Below, one piece after another: positions 10,220 through 21,010 of a stretch of DNA of 64,000 bases; the first letter of the stretch is position 1; every line of letters begins with the position of its first letter. Source of the stretch: Aquarana catesbeiana (lineage: Eukaryota > Chordata > Amphibia > Anura > Ranidae); the NCBI RefSeq assembly GCF_042186555.1, contig NC_133335.1, positions 173,494,419 through 173,558,418 on the forward strand. Direction: 5' to 3'. The notes below the pieces were generated by a model. It saw only the letters and a list, made by a program, of their open reading frames with translations, searched no databases and was not told the DNA's origin. The position numbers and the translations under genes were made by a program.

Positions 10220-10891
10220 GTTTTTAATCTAAATTATACATACAAGTGAACTGATTGAAGGTTTGTTTTGTTTAATGTTTAAATGAAAAAAAATTTCTGT
10301 ATTACTTAAGGTTGCTTTCACACTGGAGCGGGCAGGCGTTGATGGTAAAACGCTGCTAGTTTTAGCGGCGCTTTACCGTCATTTTAGAGGCGCTATTCGG
10401 CTGCTAGCGGGGCGCTTATAACCCAGCTAGCGGCCGAGGAAGGGGTTAAATGCGCCCCTGAAGCGCCGCTGCCAAAACGCTTTGCAGGCGCTTCGGCAGC
10501 AGTGCGCATTCATTTCAATGGGCAGGAGTGGTGGAGCAGCAGTATACACCGCTCCAAAGATGCCGTTTGCAGGACTTTTTTTTACATCCTGCCAGCGCAT
10601 CGCCTCAGTGTGAAAGCACTCGGGATCTCACACTGAGACTGCAGGGGAGCCGTTTTACAGGCACTTTACAGGTGCTATTTTTAGCCCAAAAGCGCCTGAA
10701 AAACGCCCCAGTGTGAAAGGGGTCTAACTGTTAGATTTTATGAGATGAAGGGAAAAAAGAAAGGAAAAAAAAAATCGGCCAAATATATCAGCCCAAAAAA
10801 ATCGGCATCACATATCGGCCATCGGCCACCGCGATTTCTAAATATCGGCATCGGCATCGGCCAGAGAAAAACCCATATCGGTCGACCTCTA
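9592..10891. mobile_element. hAT-like element with GGTCGACCGATAT termini
   Basis: The ends are TAGAGGTCGACCGATAT and an inverted ATATCGGTCGACCTCTA. The flanks are perfect ATAAAATC copies (9584-9591, 10892-10899), an 8-bp target duplication typical of hAT elements. The arms are rich in ATCGGCC repeats. No transposase is visible. The interior contains a fragment of long ranid repeat B (about 9885-10150) and another MITE (10310-10724). Confidence 0.88.
10310..10724. mobile_element. MITE with TTTCACACTGG ends, TAA target site
   Basis: The left end GGTTGCTTTCACACTGG pairs with the right end CCAGTGTGAAAGGGGTC. TAA lies on both sides (10307-10309, 10725-10727). The 415-bp GC-rich interior is self-complementary in several places (AGCGGCGC and AAGCGCC blocks). 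It is nested inside the 9592-10891 element. Confidence 0.8.
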
Positions 10892-11292
10892 ATAAAATCC
10901 CAATAAAATACATTTATGTTTTTGGTTGTAACATGACAAAATGAGGAAAATTTCTTTTTCAAGGCACTGTAAGTGCACCTTTACAAAATGTATTTTTTTT
11001 TTCTTTTCTTAGGAGCCTGTAAAGCATCGCACCCACGATCAGCACATCACAAGTGCAGTGCCAGGCTCCTGCAGACTGTCAGTAGAGCTGTCTGCCTGTA
11101 CCTCCAATAAAGGAAGGCAGTTGCTAAAGAAAGGAAGATCAATGAACTACTAGAGCGCTCACCAGAACCCTCATAGTTCATTGAGAACTACAAGCTGTCA
11201 GCTGCAATGGCTGATCTTAGTTGTAGTTCATTCATTCACAGAACTCTGACAGCCAAGTGTCTCCATCCACTCCCTCCTATGTTTTAGTATAA

Positions 11293-11466
11293 AGTTGGCC
11301 ATGCATCATATGATCTGATTGTACAGAGATTGCACAATCTCCTTTAGATTTACCAAAACTATATAATAGGAGGATACACCATCTATCCAATCAGGCAGGC
11401 CCTAGCACTACATAGTTGATGATAGATCTAAAGGAGATTGTACAATCAGATTATATAGTGTATGGT
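11293..11466. mobile_element. Small MITE-like inverted repeat
   Basis: The block TGATCTGATTGTAC near 11310 and AAAGGAGATTGTACAATCAG near 11430 form inverted pairs. The outer GGCCATGCATCATATGATC and ATATAGTGTATGG also roughly pair. The rest of 10972-11968 shows no gene, only a TG run at 11718-11732 and AT-rich sequence. Confidence 0.45.
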
Positions 11467-11968
11467 GAGTTTTACAGAACCCAGGACATACTTCTCCTGT
11501 TTTTAATACTACAGCTCTATCCACATAGGCTGCTATCTGATTGCTCAGCTCCTGCACACTCTGCCAAATGAATGATCTATGCAACATGAAAGTAAGGTAG
11601 AAAAATAATTGATGCCTGTGTATTAAGTGAGAACAGTGATCACTGATTGCATTTAAAAAATGTGCACCTGCAGAGGTGGGTGGTAGTGATCTCCTGGAGT
11701 AGGAGAGCAGATTATGTGTGTGTGTGTGTGTGGGGGGGGGGTTAATGAGGTCAGCTGGTGAACTACTTCCTGTATCTTAACATTTTTTTACTTCCTAAGG
11801 GCCATCCAGGAATAAAAAGTTTTTTTTTATACAAGTTGGACACAGAGGTAAGGGGTGTGTAGGATAAATAGAAAGCTTTTTTATATCTGCAAAAGAAGTA
11901 CATTAATGCTATATTAGTATATAGGGGAGCTGGAATTTAGAAAAAAAAAGTGAACTTAGCCTTTAAGG

Positions 11969-14367
11969 CAGGGATAGGCAACCTTTTGAGCACAGTGTGC
12001 CGAAATTCTTTTCAAAGAAACTGAATGTGCTGATTTTATACCAAAAAAAGTCAACTTCACACTCTCAATCATGAAAAGGATTTTTTAAATGCTGTAAACT
12101 ACTTTAGTAGTGAGAAATTAACATCCTGCACCTTCACACCTCAGATCACTGTCCCCCCTGCAAATCTGTTTCACCACTGTACCCCCCTGCAAATCTGCCC
12201 CACCAACGTACCCCATTTCTCATCTGCCCCAACGTACCCCATTTCTCATCTGCCCCAACGTACCCCATTTCTCATCTGCCCCACCAATGTAACCCCCCTG
12301 CTCATCTGTCCCACCACTGTAACCCCCCTGCTCATCTGTCCCACCACTGTAACCCCCCTGCTCATCTGTCCCACCACTGTACCCACCCTGCTCATCTGTC
12401 CCACCACTGTACCCACCCTGCTCATCTGTCCCACCACTGTAACCCCCTGCTCATCTGCCCCAACACTGTACCTCCATGCACATCTGCTCCACCGTCATAC
12501 CCCCATGCTCTTCTGTCTCACTGCTGAACCATCTTCTCATCTGTCCAAACACTGTAACCCCCTTTCTCATCTGCCCCACCAATGTACCTCTTGGACATCT
12601 GTACCACCACTGTACCCCCTGCTCTTCTGCCCCACCACTGTAACCCCCTGGCTCATGTGTTCCACCAATGTATCTCCTTTCTCCTCTGCACATCTGCCCC
12701 ACCTCTGTACCCCCTGCTTCTCTGCCCCACTACTGTAACCCTCTACTCATCTGTCACCAATGTACCGCCTTTCTCCTCTGCCCCAACACTGAACCCCCCC
12801 TGCTCATCTTTCCCACCGCTGTAACCCCCTTCTCATCTAGCCCAACACTGAACCCCCTGCTCATCTGTCCCACCACTGTACCCACCCTGCTTTTCTGTCC
12901 CACCGCTGAACCCCCTTCTCATCCCTCCCACCACTGTACCTCCTGTACATCTGCCCCGCAAATGTACCCCCTTGCTCTCCTGTCCCACCACTGTACCTCC
13001 CAGCACATCTGCTCCACCGCCGTATCCCCATGCTCTTCTGTCTCACTACTGAATCACCTTCTCATCTGTCCTAATACTGAACCCATCTGCTCATCTGCCT
13101 CACCACTGTAACCCGCTTTCTCATCTGCCCCACCAATGTACCTCCTGCACATCTGTCTTACCTCTTTACTCCCCTGCTCTCCTGCCCCACCACTGTAACC
13201 CCCTGCTTATCTGTCCCCCCAATACACCTCCTTTCAAATCTGACCCACTGCTCTACCCCCGCTTTTCTGTCCCACCACTGAACCCCTTCTCATCTGCCCC
13301 AACACTAAACTTCCCTGCTCATCTGGCTCAAATCTGAACCCCCCTGCTCATCTGTCCCACTGCTGAACCCCTTCTCATCTCTTCTACCACTGTACCTCCC
13401 TGCACATCTGCCCCACCGCTGCACCTCCTGCTCATCTGTCCCACCTCTGAACGCCTCCTGCTCATCTGTCCCACCGCTGTACCCTCTTCTCATCTGCTCC
13501 ACCGCTGTACCCTCTTCTCATCTGCTCCACCGTTGTCATCTATGATATGCGTGATATGCAGACTGATGAAAGGAAGCAAAGATGACACATCTACCTGAGT
13601 GTCATCCTGCTGATCCACCTCTCGCATCCAGCCCACGTGTTTGTATGTGATGTCACATACAAGCATCTGGAATGGATGCGCAATGATGAGCTCAGGTCAG
13701 GGGCATTTTCTGAAATCAGTGGGCCTGTGTGCAGGATCATAAGTTTGGCCCCCGCAGCTGAGAAAAAGTGCGGCGCTCTGCGCCACAGGAAAAGTTGGGC
13801 GTGATTTTCACTGCACTGAATACTGGCTGTGGCTTAAAAAGACAGAGTGCAGGGGTTCAGTAGTAAGTGATACAAAGTTCAGGAATAATTTCAACAAAGT
13901 TCCCAGAAGCTCAACAATAATTCCACAAACTGTCACCTGATTGTGGTTTTCTCAATCACAGTGAAATCCCTTCTTCTGCGATTGGTAGTGGCAACCGAGA
14001 GAGTCGTCTTCCTCCAGATGGTGGATGGGGCTAGCAGTGGCCAAGACAGTCCTCCTCCTCCTCCTGCAGAACTGCACTCAATCTCTTCCCCATCACAAAA
14101 GCTGATGCTTGCAGCTACAGCAAAGTTACAGAACCAAACAATGTTTCCCATCTTTCACAATGTGTGGGGGCGCAGTGCCTCCCCCTCAGTGTGGGTGCGG
14201 CATGGGGAATTCTGAGATTGGAATGCATTAGTATCTCACTGACACTTCCCTGCACTGCTCTGCTGATAGGGAAGGGAGTCGAGTGCCGGCTGAAGAAGCT
14301 TCGTGTGTCGGCTGAAGAGGCTTCATGTACCGCTTGCTGCACCAGTGCCGGGGGTTGCCAACCCCTG
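11969..14367. mobile_element. hAT element carrying a large minisatellite
   Basis: The ends are CAGGGATAGGCAACCT and an inverted GGGTTGCCAACCCCTG. Perfect CTTTAAGG copies flank it (11961-11968, 14368-14375), so the full 2.4-kb unit transposed or expanded after insertion. Inside, about 12147-13537 is a ~30-bp tandem array. The remainder (13540-14360) is non-coding by eye, with no recognisable hAT transposase. Confidence 0.85.
12147..13537 (+). repeat. Minisatellite, ~30-bp unit, about 45 copies
   Basis: Diverged tandem copies of a unit like CTGCTCATCTGTCCCACCAC followed by TGTAACCCCC fill nearly 1.4 kb. Unit length varies from about 27 to 32 bases. The array creates long repetitive open frames on both strands (Val-Gly-Gln-Met-Ser or Cys-Pro-Thr-Thr patterns) that should not be taken as genes. 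Adjacent units at 12285-12450 are the most alike, suggesting recent local expansion. Confidence 0.9.
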
Positions 14368-14710
14368 CTTTAAGGTCATCTGAAAGTCTTGCTCACAGTA
14401 CATTGCAACAACAGAAATGTATATACTTCTTGATAAAAAAAGGATACAAAAACGAAACATCCAAAAGAAGGGCAACCTTGAGAGGAACATGCCCCTAGAA
14501 GATTTATATACCTATGAACTCAAACACAAAAATCCCACCACTGATGTCCCAAAGATACATAAGAAATCATATGGTGATTAATCTGCCAAGATATCACTTT
14601 TGGGCATATTTACCCTCTAATAGCTAGCCTATTTAACATATCAGGAATAATATCGCCTGACTAGGGTTGGGTACTACATAAATATATTTAAAGGGAAATA
14701 ATAAACATAC

Positions 14711-14815
14711 CTCTAGTACCCTCTTGCCAGTTATGACTGATCGGTGAAACCATATATACTGTGCAAGGACCAGTGCACAAGGCCAGACATACATTCCATA
14801 TTCTGAATCCAGTAC
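14711..14815 (-). CDS. METTL23: METTL23 coding exon 2
   Basis: The minus-strand exon of 105 nt (35 codons) begins after a TTTTGCAG acceptor (14816 rightward) and ends at a GAG|GTATGT donor (14710-14705). Its translation contains the block Tyr-Gly-Met-Tyr-Val-Trp-Pro-Cys-Ala, then Leu-Ala-Gln-Tyr-Ile-Trp-Phe-His-Arg. This is nearly identical to the N-terminal region of vertebrate METTL23, just before the glycine-rich SAM-binding motif. METTL23 is a seven-beta-strand methyltransferase family member, reported to act on histone H3. The SAM-binding and catalytic exons should follow on the minus strand at lower coordinates; I did not find them in 1-14700, so they probably lie outside the window. 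Exon phase is 0 at both ends. Confidence 0.9.
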
Positions 14816-16003
14816 CTGCAAAACATTTTTGTTAAATTGGTGAACAAGGGTAAAATAAAACAAATCAGTCTTCCTTGCACTGTTTTCCTTTGACAGTTAA
14901 TTCCTAGATAAAATAACACATAACAGACCTGTTTTACCTTCCATAGGATTTGTAATTCTGTTCATCTAGTCCTAACAGTTACACAACTCTGCCACACAGC
15001 ACAGCCCTTTCTGGCAATTTAGAAAGCGTTATTTTCCTCTGCTGCGATCAAGTGAAACGTACAGGTCTTGTCTCTTTCCTGGCGGGCGAATGGACAGTGA
15101 AAAGAAAAGCAGCAGACTTATGAGCTCATCTCTGTCACTCTGCTCTCCCCTCCTATCAGCAATGCTCCTTGGTAGCACATGCACACTATAGCACAACTAA
15201 CCGGCTCATTTGTGCTGTCATTTCCTGTCCTAGACTGAGCTCTGCTGTACATTGATTCAAGAGGGTGATACCAGGTCAAATTCAGATACTTGCACTGCTT
15301 TCATTAAAAAATATATGCATTACTTATGTACTAATTAATTTCATTACTTTGTGTCTCCTAAATCTGTCTAGGGTTCAGCTTTAAAAGCAGAAGTCCAGGT
15401 TTCCAGTCACTTTACATAGACCATTTGGGCCAAACTTTACCAGTATAATAATTAAAAGCCGTAATATGTTAACTACTTTGTAAGCCGTAATACATGAGAC
15501 CGTTGCCAATATTGCCCGCAGCCAGGATTCCACATCCTGGTAAAGCCTGGCATCTTAAGCGCTGTCCATAGTGCTGATCCTATATTGTTGCAGTGTCAGC
15601 ATTGAGGGCAGGTTCACAAAGCAAGCAATTAGAAAAACGAAACATGTAACATTTCTAAAGCCAAAAGTTTCTTTTGAATAAAGTAGAAAATGGATAAAGT
15701 GACCATGTCAGTCAAAACACTTTGTGACCTTAAAGAGAACCTGCCATTTCAGGCTTACACATGGTTTAGACAAAGTTCTTCTAATAGGGCAACTCCCCAC
15801 CTATGAAATGGTGACTCCCCCCTTTATTAAACACTATGAGGTGTATTTATATAAAAATGTGCATAGCTTGTCTAGTGAAACTTCAAGCAAATGTCTTTAT
15901 TGCGAATGGGGCAAAATAGATTGTTTTCAGGCTATATTCTCTGCAGACTGAATGTTATTTCATAGAAAACAAACATTGTGAATGGTAAAAGTACCGCATT
16001 ATT

Positions 16004-16020
16004 GGCACTAGATGGCGCTG
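16004..16020 (+). promoter_or_regulatory. CTCF-like motif
   Basis: GGCACTAGATGGCGCTG matches the CTCF core (CCASYAGRKGGCRS) at 13 of 14 positions when aligned from base 16005. It lies in METTL23 intron 1 about 5 kb from the shared promoter. Occupancy is unknown. Confidence 0.45.
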
Positions 16021-16261
16021 CGTATCATAGGAAATAAATACACTCCTTAGCTCAATCTAGTAGTCATAATACAATATTTTCCCTATTTAGACTTCTTTTT
16101 TCCAATTATTAACATTCGATCTACAGACAATATAGTCTGAGAATATTCAATTTTGCCACATTCACACAGAATGAATTTACATGCAGTTTTGGTGGAGGAT
16201 GGAAGCACCAGAGCAAAGTATAAGGTAGGTGATACATCTGCTCTGAAATCCCCTAGACGTA

Positions 16262-16519
16262 TATAATAATATATAGTTACATAGTTAGTCAGGTTGAAAA
16301 AAAGACACAAGTCCATCTAGTTAAAAAAAAAAATATATAACATACATACACACACACAATCCTTCACCCACAGTTGATCCAGAGGAAGGCAAAAAACCCC
16401 CAGCAAAGCATGGACCAATTTGCTATAGCTCTGGAAAAAATTCCTTCTTGATCCCCCGAGAGGCAATCGGATTTTCCCTGGATCAACATTACATATAATA
16501 TAATATAAATATAATATAA

Positions 16520-16554
<35 letters not shown>
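16262..16554. repeat. Anuran dispersed repeat fragment and CA microsatellite
   Basis: 16262-16320 repeats the ACATAGTTAG...AAGTCCATCTAG pattern of the 7374 repeat. It is followed by a segment ending near 16495 with a TGGATCAACATTAC motif. A TATA/CA run fills about 16520-16554 and abuts the Tc1 terminus at 16549. Confidence 0.65.
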
Positions 16555-18290
16555 GTGCCTTGCAAAAGTATTCACCCCCCTTGGCTTTTTACCTATTTTG
16601 TTACATTACAGCCTTTAGTTCAATGTTTTTTTTAATCTGAATTATATGTGATGTATCAGAACACAATAGTCTAAGTTGGTGAAGTAAAATTAGAAAAATA
16701 TATACATAAAACTATTTTTCAGAAATAAAAATGATAATTGGCATGTGCGTATGTATTCACCCCTTTATTAGGAAGCCCATAAAAAGCTCTGGTGCAACTA
16801 ATTACCTTCAGAAGTCACATAATTAGTGAAATAATGTCCACCTGTGTGCAATCTAAGGGTCACATGATCTGCCATTACATATACACACCTTTTTGAAAGG
16901 CCCCAGAGGCTGCAACACCTAAGCAAGAGGCACCACTAACCAAACACTGCCACGAAGACCAAGGAACTCTCCAAACAAGTAAGGGGCAATGTTGTTGAGA
17001 AGTACAAGTCAGGGTTAGGTTATAAAAAATATCCAAATCTTTGATGATCCCTAGGAGCACCATCAAATTTATCATAACCAAATGGAAAGAACATGGCACA
17101 ACAGCACACCTGCCAAGAGACGGCCGCACACCAAAACTCAGGGACTGGGCAAGGAGGGCATTAATCAGAGAGGCAGCACAGAGACCTAAGGTAACCCTGG
17201 AGGAGCTGCAGAGTTCCACAGCAGAGACTGGAGTATCTGTACATAGGACGACAATAAGCTGTACGCTCCATAGAGTTGGGCTTTATGGCAGATTGGCCAG
17301 AAGAAAGCCATTACTTTCAGCAAAAAACAATATGGCACGTTTTGAGTTTCCGAAAAGGGATGTGGGAGACTCCCAAAATGTATGGAGGAAGGTGCTCTGG
17401 TCTGATGAGACTAAAAATGAACTTTTTGGCCATGAAAGAAAACGCTATGTCTGGCGCAAACCCAACACATCACATCACCCTAAGAACACCATCCCCACAG
17501 TGTAACATGGTGGTGGCAGCATCATGCTGTGGGGATGTTTTTCAGCAGTCCAGACTGGGAAACTGGTCAGAGTTGAGGGAAAGATGGATGGTGCTAAATT
17601 CCGGGGTCATTCTTGAACAAAACATGTACCACTCTGTGTGTGATTTGAGGCTAGGACGGAGGTTCACCTTCCAGCAGGACAATGACCCTAAATACACCCC
17701 AAAAAAACATGTAAATGTGTTAGAATGGCCTAGTCAAAGCCCAGAACTCATCCCAACGGAAAAATCTGTAGTCAGACTTAACGATTGCTGTTCACAAGCG
17801 CAAACCATCCAACTTGAAGAAGCTGGAGCAGTTTTGCAAGGAGGAATGGGCAAAAATCCCAATGGTAAGATGTGGCAAGTTCATAGAGACTTATCGAAAG
17901 CGACTTGGAGCTGTGATAGCCACACTTGAGTGGTTTAAGGGGAAACATGTAAATGTGTTGAAATAGCCTAGTCAAAGCCCAGACCTCAATCCAATAGAAA
18001 ATCTGTGGTCAGACTTAAAGCGACTTGGAGCTGTGATAGCCGCAAAAGGTGGCTCTTCAAAGTATTGACTTTAGGGGGGTGAATAGTTATGCACATTGAC
18101 TTTTTCTGTTATTTTGTCCTATTTGTAGTTTGCTGCACAATAAAACAAACAAAAAAAAATCTTCAAAAGTTGTGGGCATGCTCTGTAAATTAAACGATGC
18201 AAAGCCTCAAACAATCCATGTTAATTCCAGGTCCAGGCAAGAAAACACGAAAAATTCCAAGGAGGGTGAATACTTTTGCAAGGCAACTCA
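16549..18290 (+). mobile_element. Tc1/mariner element in METTL23 intron 1
   Basis: The left end ACAGTGCCTTGCAAAAGTAT (about 16550) pairs with a right end TACTTTTGCAAGGCA (about 18271-18285). The plus strand carries a broken transposase (17041-18070). The element belongs to a different Tc1 family from the 6109-10971 copy, with GCAAAAGTATTCA rather than GAAAAAGTA termini. Its left terminus lies in a CA/TA microsatellite. Confidence 0.85.
17041..18070 (+). pseudogene. Tc1 transposase, frameshifted, with internal duplication
   Basis: Two overlapping plus frames cover the protein. 17041-17505 holds the DNA-binding part (Pro-Arg-Asp-Gly-Arg; later Arg-Lys-Pro-Leu) and the Trp-Ser-Asp-Glu catalytic motif. 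17276-17929 holds the middle and C-terminal parts (Gln-Asp-Asn-Asp, then Trp-Pro-Ser-Gln-Ser-Pro-Glu). At least one frameshift lies near 17490. The segment around the last catalytic motif is present twice (17708-17790 and 17945-18020), and GCGACTTGGAGCTGTGATAG also occurs twice (17902, 18021). Confidence 0.8.
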
Positions 18291-18299
18291 TTCAATGTT

Positions 18300-19330
18300 A
18301 TCCTATGTGTCCATGTACACAGTCTCGTTTTTTGGTGTTTTTATGCAGTTGTGTTTAACCTCGTTTTTCCAGAAGCAAAAAATGGGTTCAGACGCTAAAC
18401 ACCGGTACCCGCATTTAACCACGTTTGCGTTTATAAGTGTCTTTAAAGGAACCCTGTTTTTTTGGACCAGAAAACACAGAAATATGATAGTAAACTGCAG
18501 CAGAGAATGACATTTTGCGACCAAAATTTGGGGCCCCTTGGTGCTAGGAACCCCAAATTCAGTGTGCAAACACATTTGAACTAGCACTACAACATATCCA
18601 AAGTTGGGGTTCCTAGCAGGAAGTGGCCCCGAGATACGGGGCCCTAAATTCGGGTCGCAAAATGTCAAGCACTTTTCTGCAGCAGAGAATGACATTTTGC
18701 GACCCGACTTTGGGGCCCCGTATCTCGGGGCCACTTGGTGCTAGGAACCCCAACTTTGGATATGTTGTAGTGTTAGTTCCACTGTGTTAGCAAATTTAGG
18801 GTTCCTAGCACCAAGTGGCCCTGAGATACGGGGCCCCAAAGTTGGGTCGCAAAATGTCATTCTCTGCTCTGCAGACGCTTCTAGACTCAAACGCGGTAAA
18901 ACGTGGCTAAGAGCGGCTAAACGCGGCATGGAAATGGGGGAAAACGGGAGTTTATAAATGCCGGTTTCAGCTTTTAAAAATATGTGTTCAGCAGAGTTTG
19001 CACCGGCGTCTCATGTGCATGAAGCCTAAGGCTTCATGTACACTGCTACTGGTAGACGGACGTTTAGGAGCAGTTGGGCGTTTTTTTCAGCTGCTCCTGA
19101 ACTCTCCTCTATGTTATCTTATCAGTACATGTACACAGGGCCGTTTCTAAGCAGTTGAGCTTAGAAGCATTTTTTTTGGAAAGCAAAAAAAAGGGGGTTC
19201 AGGACGGATGTTCAGAAGCATTCGAAATGCCAAACGCCTGTAACAGCTTGTAAACGTGTGTAAACGTGTTAACTCGCGTTTAGCCGCATTTCATTTACAA
19301 GCGTTTTTAATTTTTGACAGTCCTGCCCCC
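18300..19330. mobile_element. MITE cluster with nested hairpin array
   Basis: AT- and CGTTT-rich arms (18300-18480 and 18870-19025), each with GTACAC near its outer end, surround the hairpin array at 18501-18868. A related MITE arm begins at about 19028 (GGCTTCATGTACACTGC) and continues to about 19330. The same GGACGTTTAGGAGCAGTTGG sequence recurs at 28967 in the 28935-29355 element. No coding signal. Confidence 0.6.
18501..18868. repeat. Tandem palindromes forming a hairpin of hairpins
   Basis: The right unit has two 70-base arms (18681-18750 and 18799-18868) that pair with only two mismatches by eye, around a 48-base loop. The left unit (18501-18669) has similar arms, but its left arm lacks about 16 bases. 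The left loop is roughly the reverse complement of the right loop, so the two units are also inverted copies of each other. Confidence 0.9.
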
Positions 19331-19654
19331 CCCCCCCCAAAAAAATTAAAAGTCAGCAACTACAAATACTGCAGCTGCTGATTTTTACTATTAGGGTACA
19401 AGTAAGTATGATTCGTGCATGCGCAGTAGGTTCGCCACAGCGAACTGAGCTGGAAGTGGGAGAAGGTACCAATCAAAACCAGGTACCCGCTCCCCCTTCC
19501 CCCAAAAAAGGGGCACCAGAGAGGGAGGAGGCAGATAAGCGGAGTTTCCCCCTTTTGGGTGGAACTCCGCCTGAATTAACAGCAATTTTTTCCCTCACCT
19601 GCCTAAAACTTTTGCAAAGTGGTGTATATTATCCGCTTTCCGACCATGCAGCAA

Positions 19655-20568
19655 CATGGCTTGCCTGTGCGAATTGCCGTTATGTTACGTCGCTCCCTCT
19701 AGTGGCCACTAGGGGCGCACCCGCAGCTCGCCCCCGGAGCCGATGCGAGTGCCGATCGCTCGTAACACAACGAGAACCGGGATCTGTGTGTGTAAACACA
19801 CAGATCCCGGGTTCTCTGAGGGGAGAAGTGACTGATCGTCTGTTCATACAAAGTATGAACAGTGATCTGTCAACTCCCCTACACAGTCCCATCCCCCCTT
19901 CAGTTAGAATACACACCAGGGAACACAATTAACCCCTTGATCGCCCCCTAGTGTTAACCACTACACTGCCAGTGACATTGTTACAGTAATCAATGCATTT
20001 TTATAGCACTGATCGCTGTATTAATGCCAATGGTCCCAAACATGTGTCAAAATTGTCCGATGTGTCCGCCATAATGTCGCAGTCATGATAAAAAGCGCAG
20101 ATCGCCACCATTACTAGTAAAAAAAAAAAAAAAAATTATAATAATAAAAATGTTATAAATCTATCCCCTATTTTGTAGAAGCTATTATTTTTGTGCAAAT
20201 CCAATCAGTATACGCTTATTGCGTTTTTTTTTTTTTACCAAAAATATGTAGAAGAATATATATCGGCTTAAAAACTGAGGAAGAAAAATGTTTTTTTTTA
20301 TATATTTTTGGGGGATATTTATTATAGCAAAAAAGTAAAAAATAATGCGTTTTTTTGTGTGTTTTTCAAAATTGTCGCTTTTTTTGTTTATAGCGCAAAA
20401 TATAAAAACTACAGAGGTGATCAAATACCACCAAAAGAAAGCTCTATTTGTGGGGAAAAAGGACGTCAATTTTGTTTGGGAGCCACGTCGCACGACCGCG
20501 CAATTGTCAGTTAAAGCGACAAAGTGCCGAATCGCAAAAAAGTGCTCAGGTCAGGAAGGGGGTAAAAT
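19655..20568 (-). repeat. Long ranid repeat A, copy 1 (minus)
   Basis: Marker blocks are GCACTGCGTCGCTTTAACTG-like sequence, AAAGCTCTATTTGTGGG, TTTTTGCGCTATA and TATAGCAAAAAGTAAAAAAT. They occur in the same order, or its inverse, at 26808-27598, 31243-32125, 38523-39447, 47462-48482 and 52172-54465. The GC-rich end here carries CTCTAGTGGCCACTAGGGGC (about 19691-19710), another CTCF-like site. No protein is encoded. Confidence 0.82.
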
Positions 20569-20782
20569 CTTCTGAAGCAGTTAATGTAATACAAATATAG
20601 AGTTATATAATAACATTATTGTGATAAAAGTATATATATATACATATGAGATATAGACTTATATAACATTGCATATATATTAAGGTAATGAATGATATAC
20701 TGTATCTATCTAGACTTATATAATATTAATGTAATGAATGATATACTGTAGTATACCTAGACTTATATAATATAAATGTAAT

Positions 20783-20840
<58 letters not shown>
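20783..20840. repeat. AC/AT dinucleotide microsatellite
   Basis: A short AC run, about 20 AT units, then five AC units. Confidence 0.95.
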
Positions 20841-21010
20841 TGTATGGGTCATGGTCTGTAGTTGGGATAGCGGCAGAGAATAGTGGGCGTGTCTGTGTGT
20901 CCAGACTCGGTCAGTGATTGGCCGCCCCAGTAGTGAGCGGGTTAAAGCGTTGCCTGCGGTTCTGCACGTAACCCATGGCGCCCCATTGTGGACAATAATA
21001 CAATCAGCAC

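Larger units (their letters stand above)
6109..10971 (-). mobile_element. Tc1/mariner element, interrupted by nested insertions
   Basis: The ends are inverted copies of a CAGTGCCTTGAAAAAG-type terminus beside TA (6109-6110 and 10970-10971). The inner TIR regions (6125-6300 and 9480-9590 plus 10892-10960) match each other when one is inverted. The minus strand carries Tc1 transposase fragments at 6303-6545 and 8500-8990. At least five other elements have inserted: 6568-6678, 6755-8044, 8073-8496, 8995-9133 and 9592-10891 (itself holding 10310-10724). Removing them leaves about 1.6 kb, the usual Tc1 length. A 5'-truncated relative is at 25378-26197. Confidence 0.88.
14376..16260. other. METTL23 exon flank and intron, mostly low-copy sequence
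   Basis: Apart from METTL23 exon 2 (14711-14815) this stretch shows no clear transposon ends and no other coding signal. It includes a CTCF-like motif at 16004-16020. It is the longest low-repeat block left of the promoter. Confidence 0.5.

Noticed and set aside
12285..12450. Possible CRISPR-like array (regular ~30-bp repeats)
   Set aside because: There are no unique spacers, units are contiguous and diverged, and the context is a vertebrate hAT transposon.
12246..13502. Long repetitive open frames on both strands with Val-Gly-Gln-Met-Ser or Cys-Pro-Thr-Thr repeats
   Set aside because: They are produced by the ~30-bp minisatellite; there is no start context, no conservation, and both strands are open for the same reason.
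1..14700. METTL23 SAM-binding and catalytic exons
   Set aside because: I looked on the minus strand for the glycine-rich motif following exon 2 and found none; the region is almost entirely transposon.
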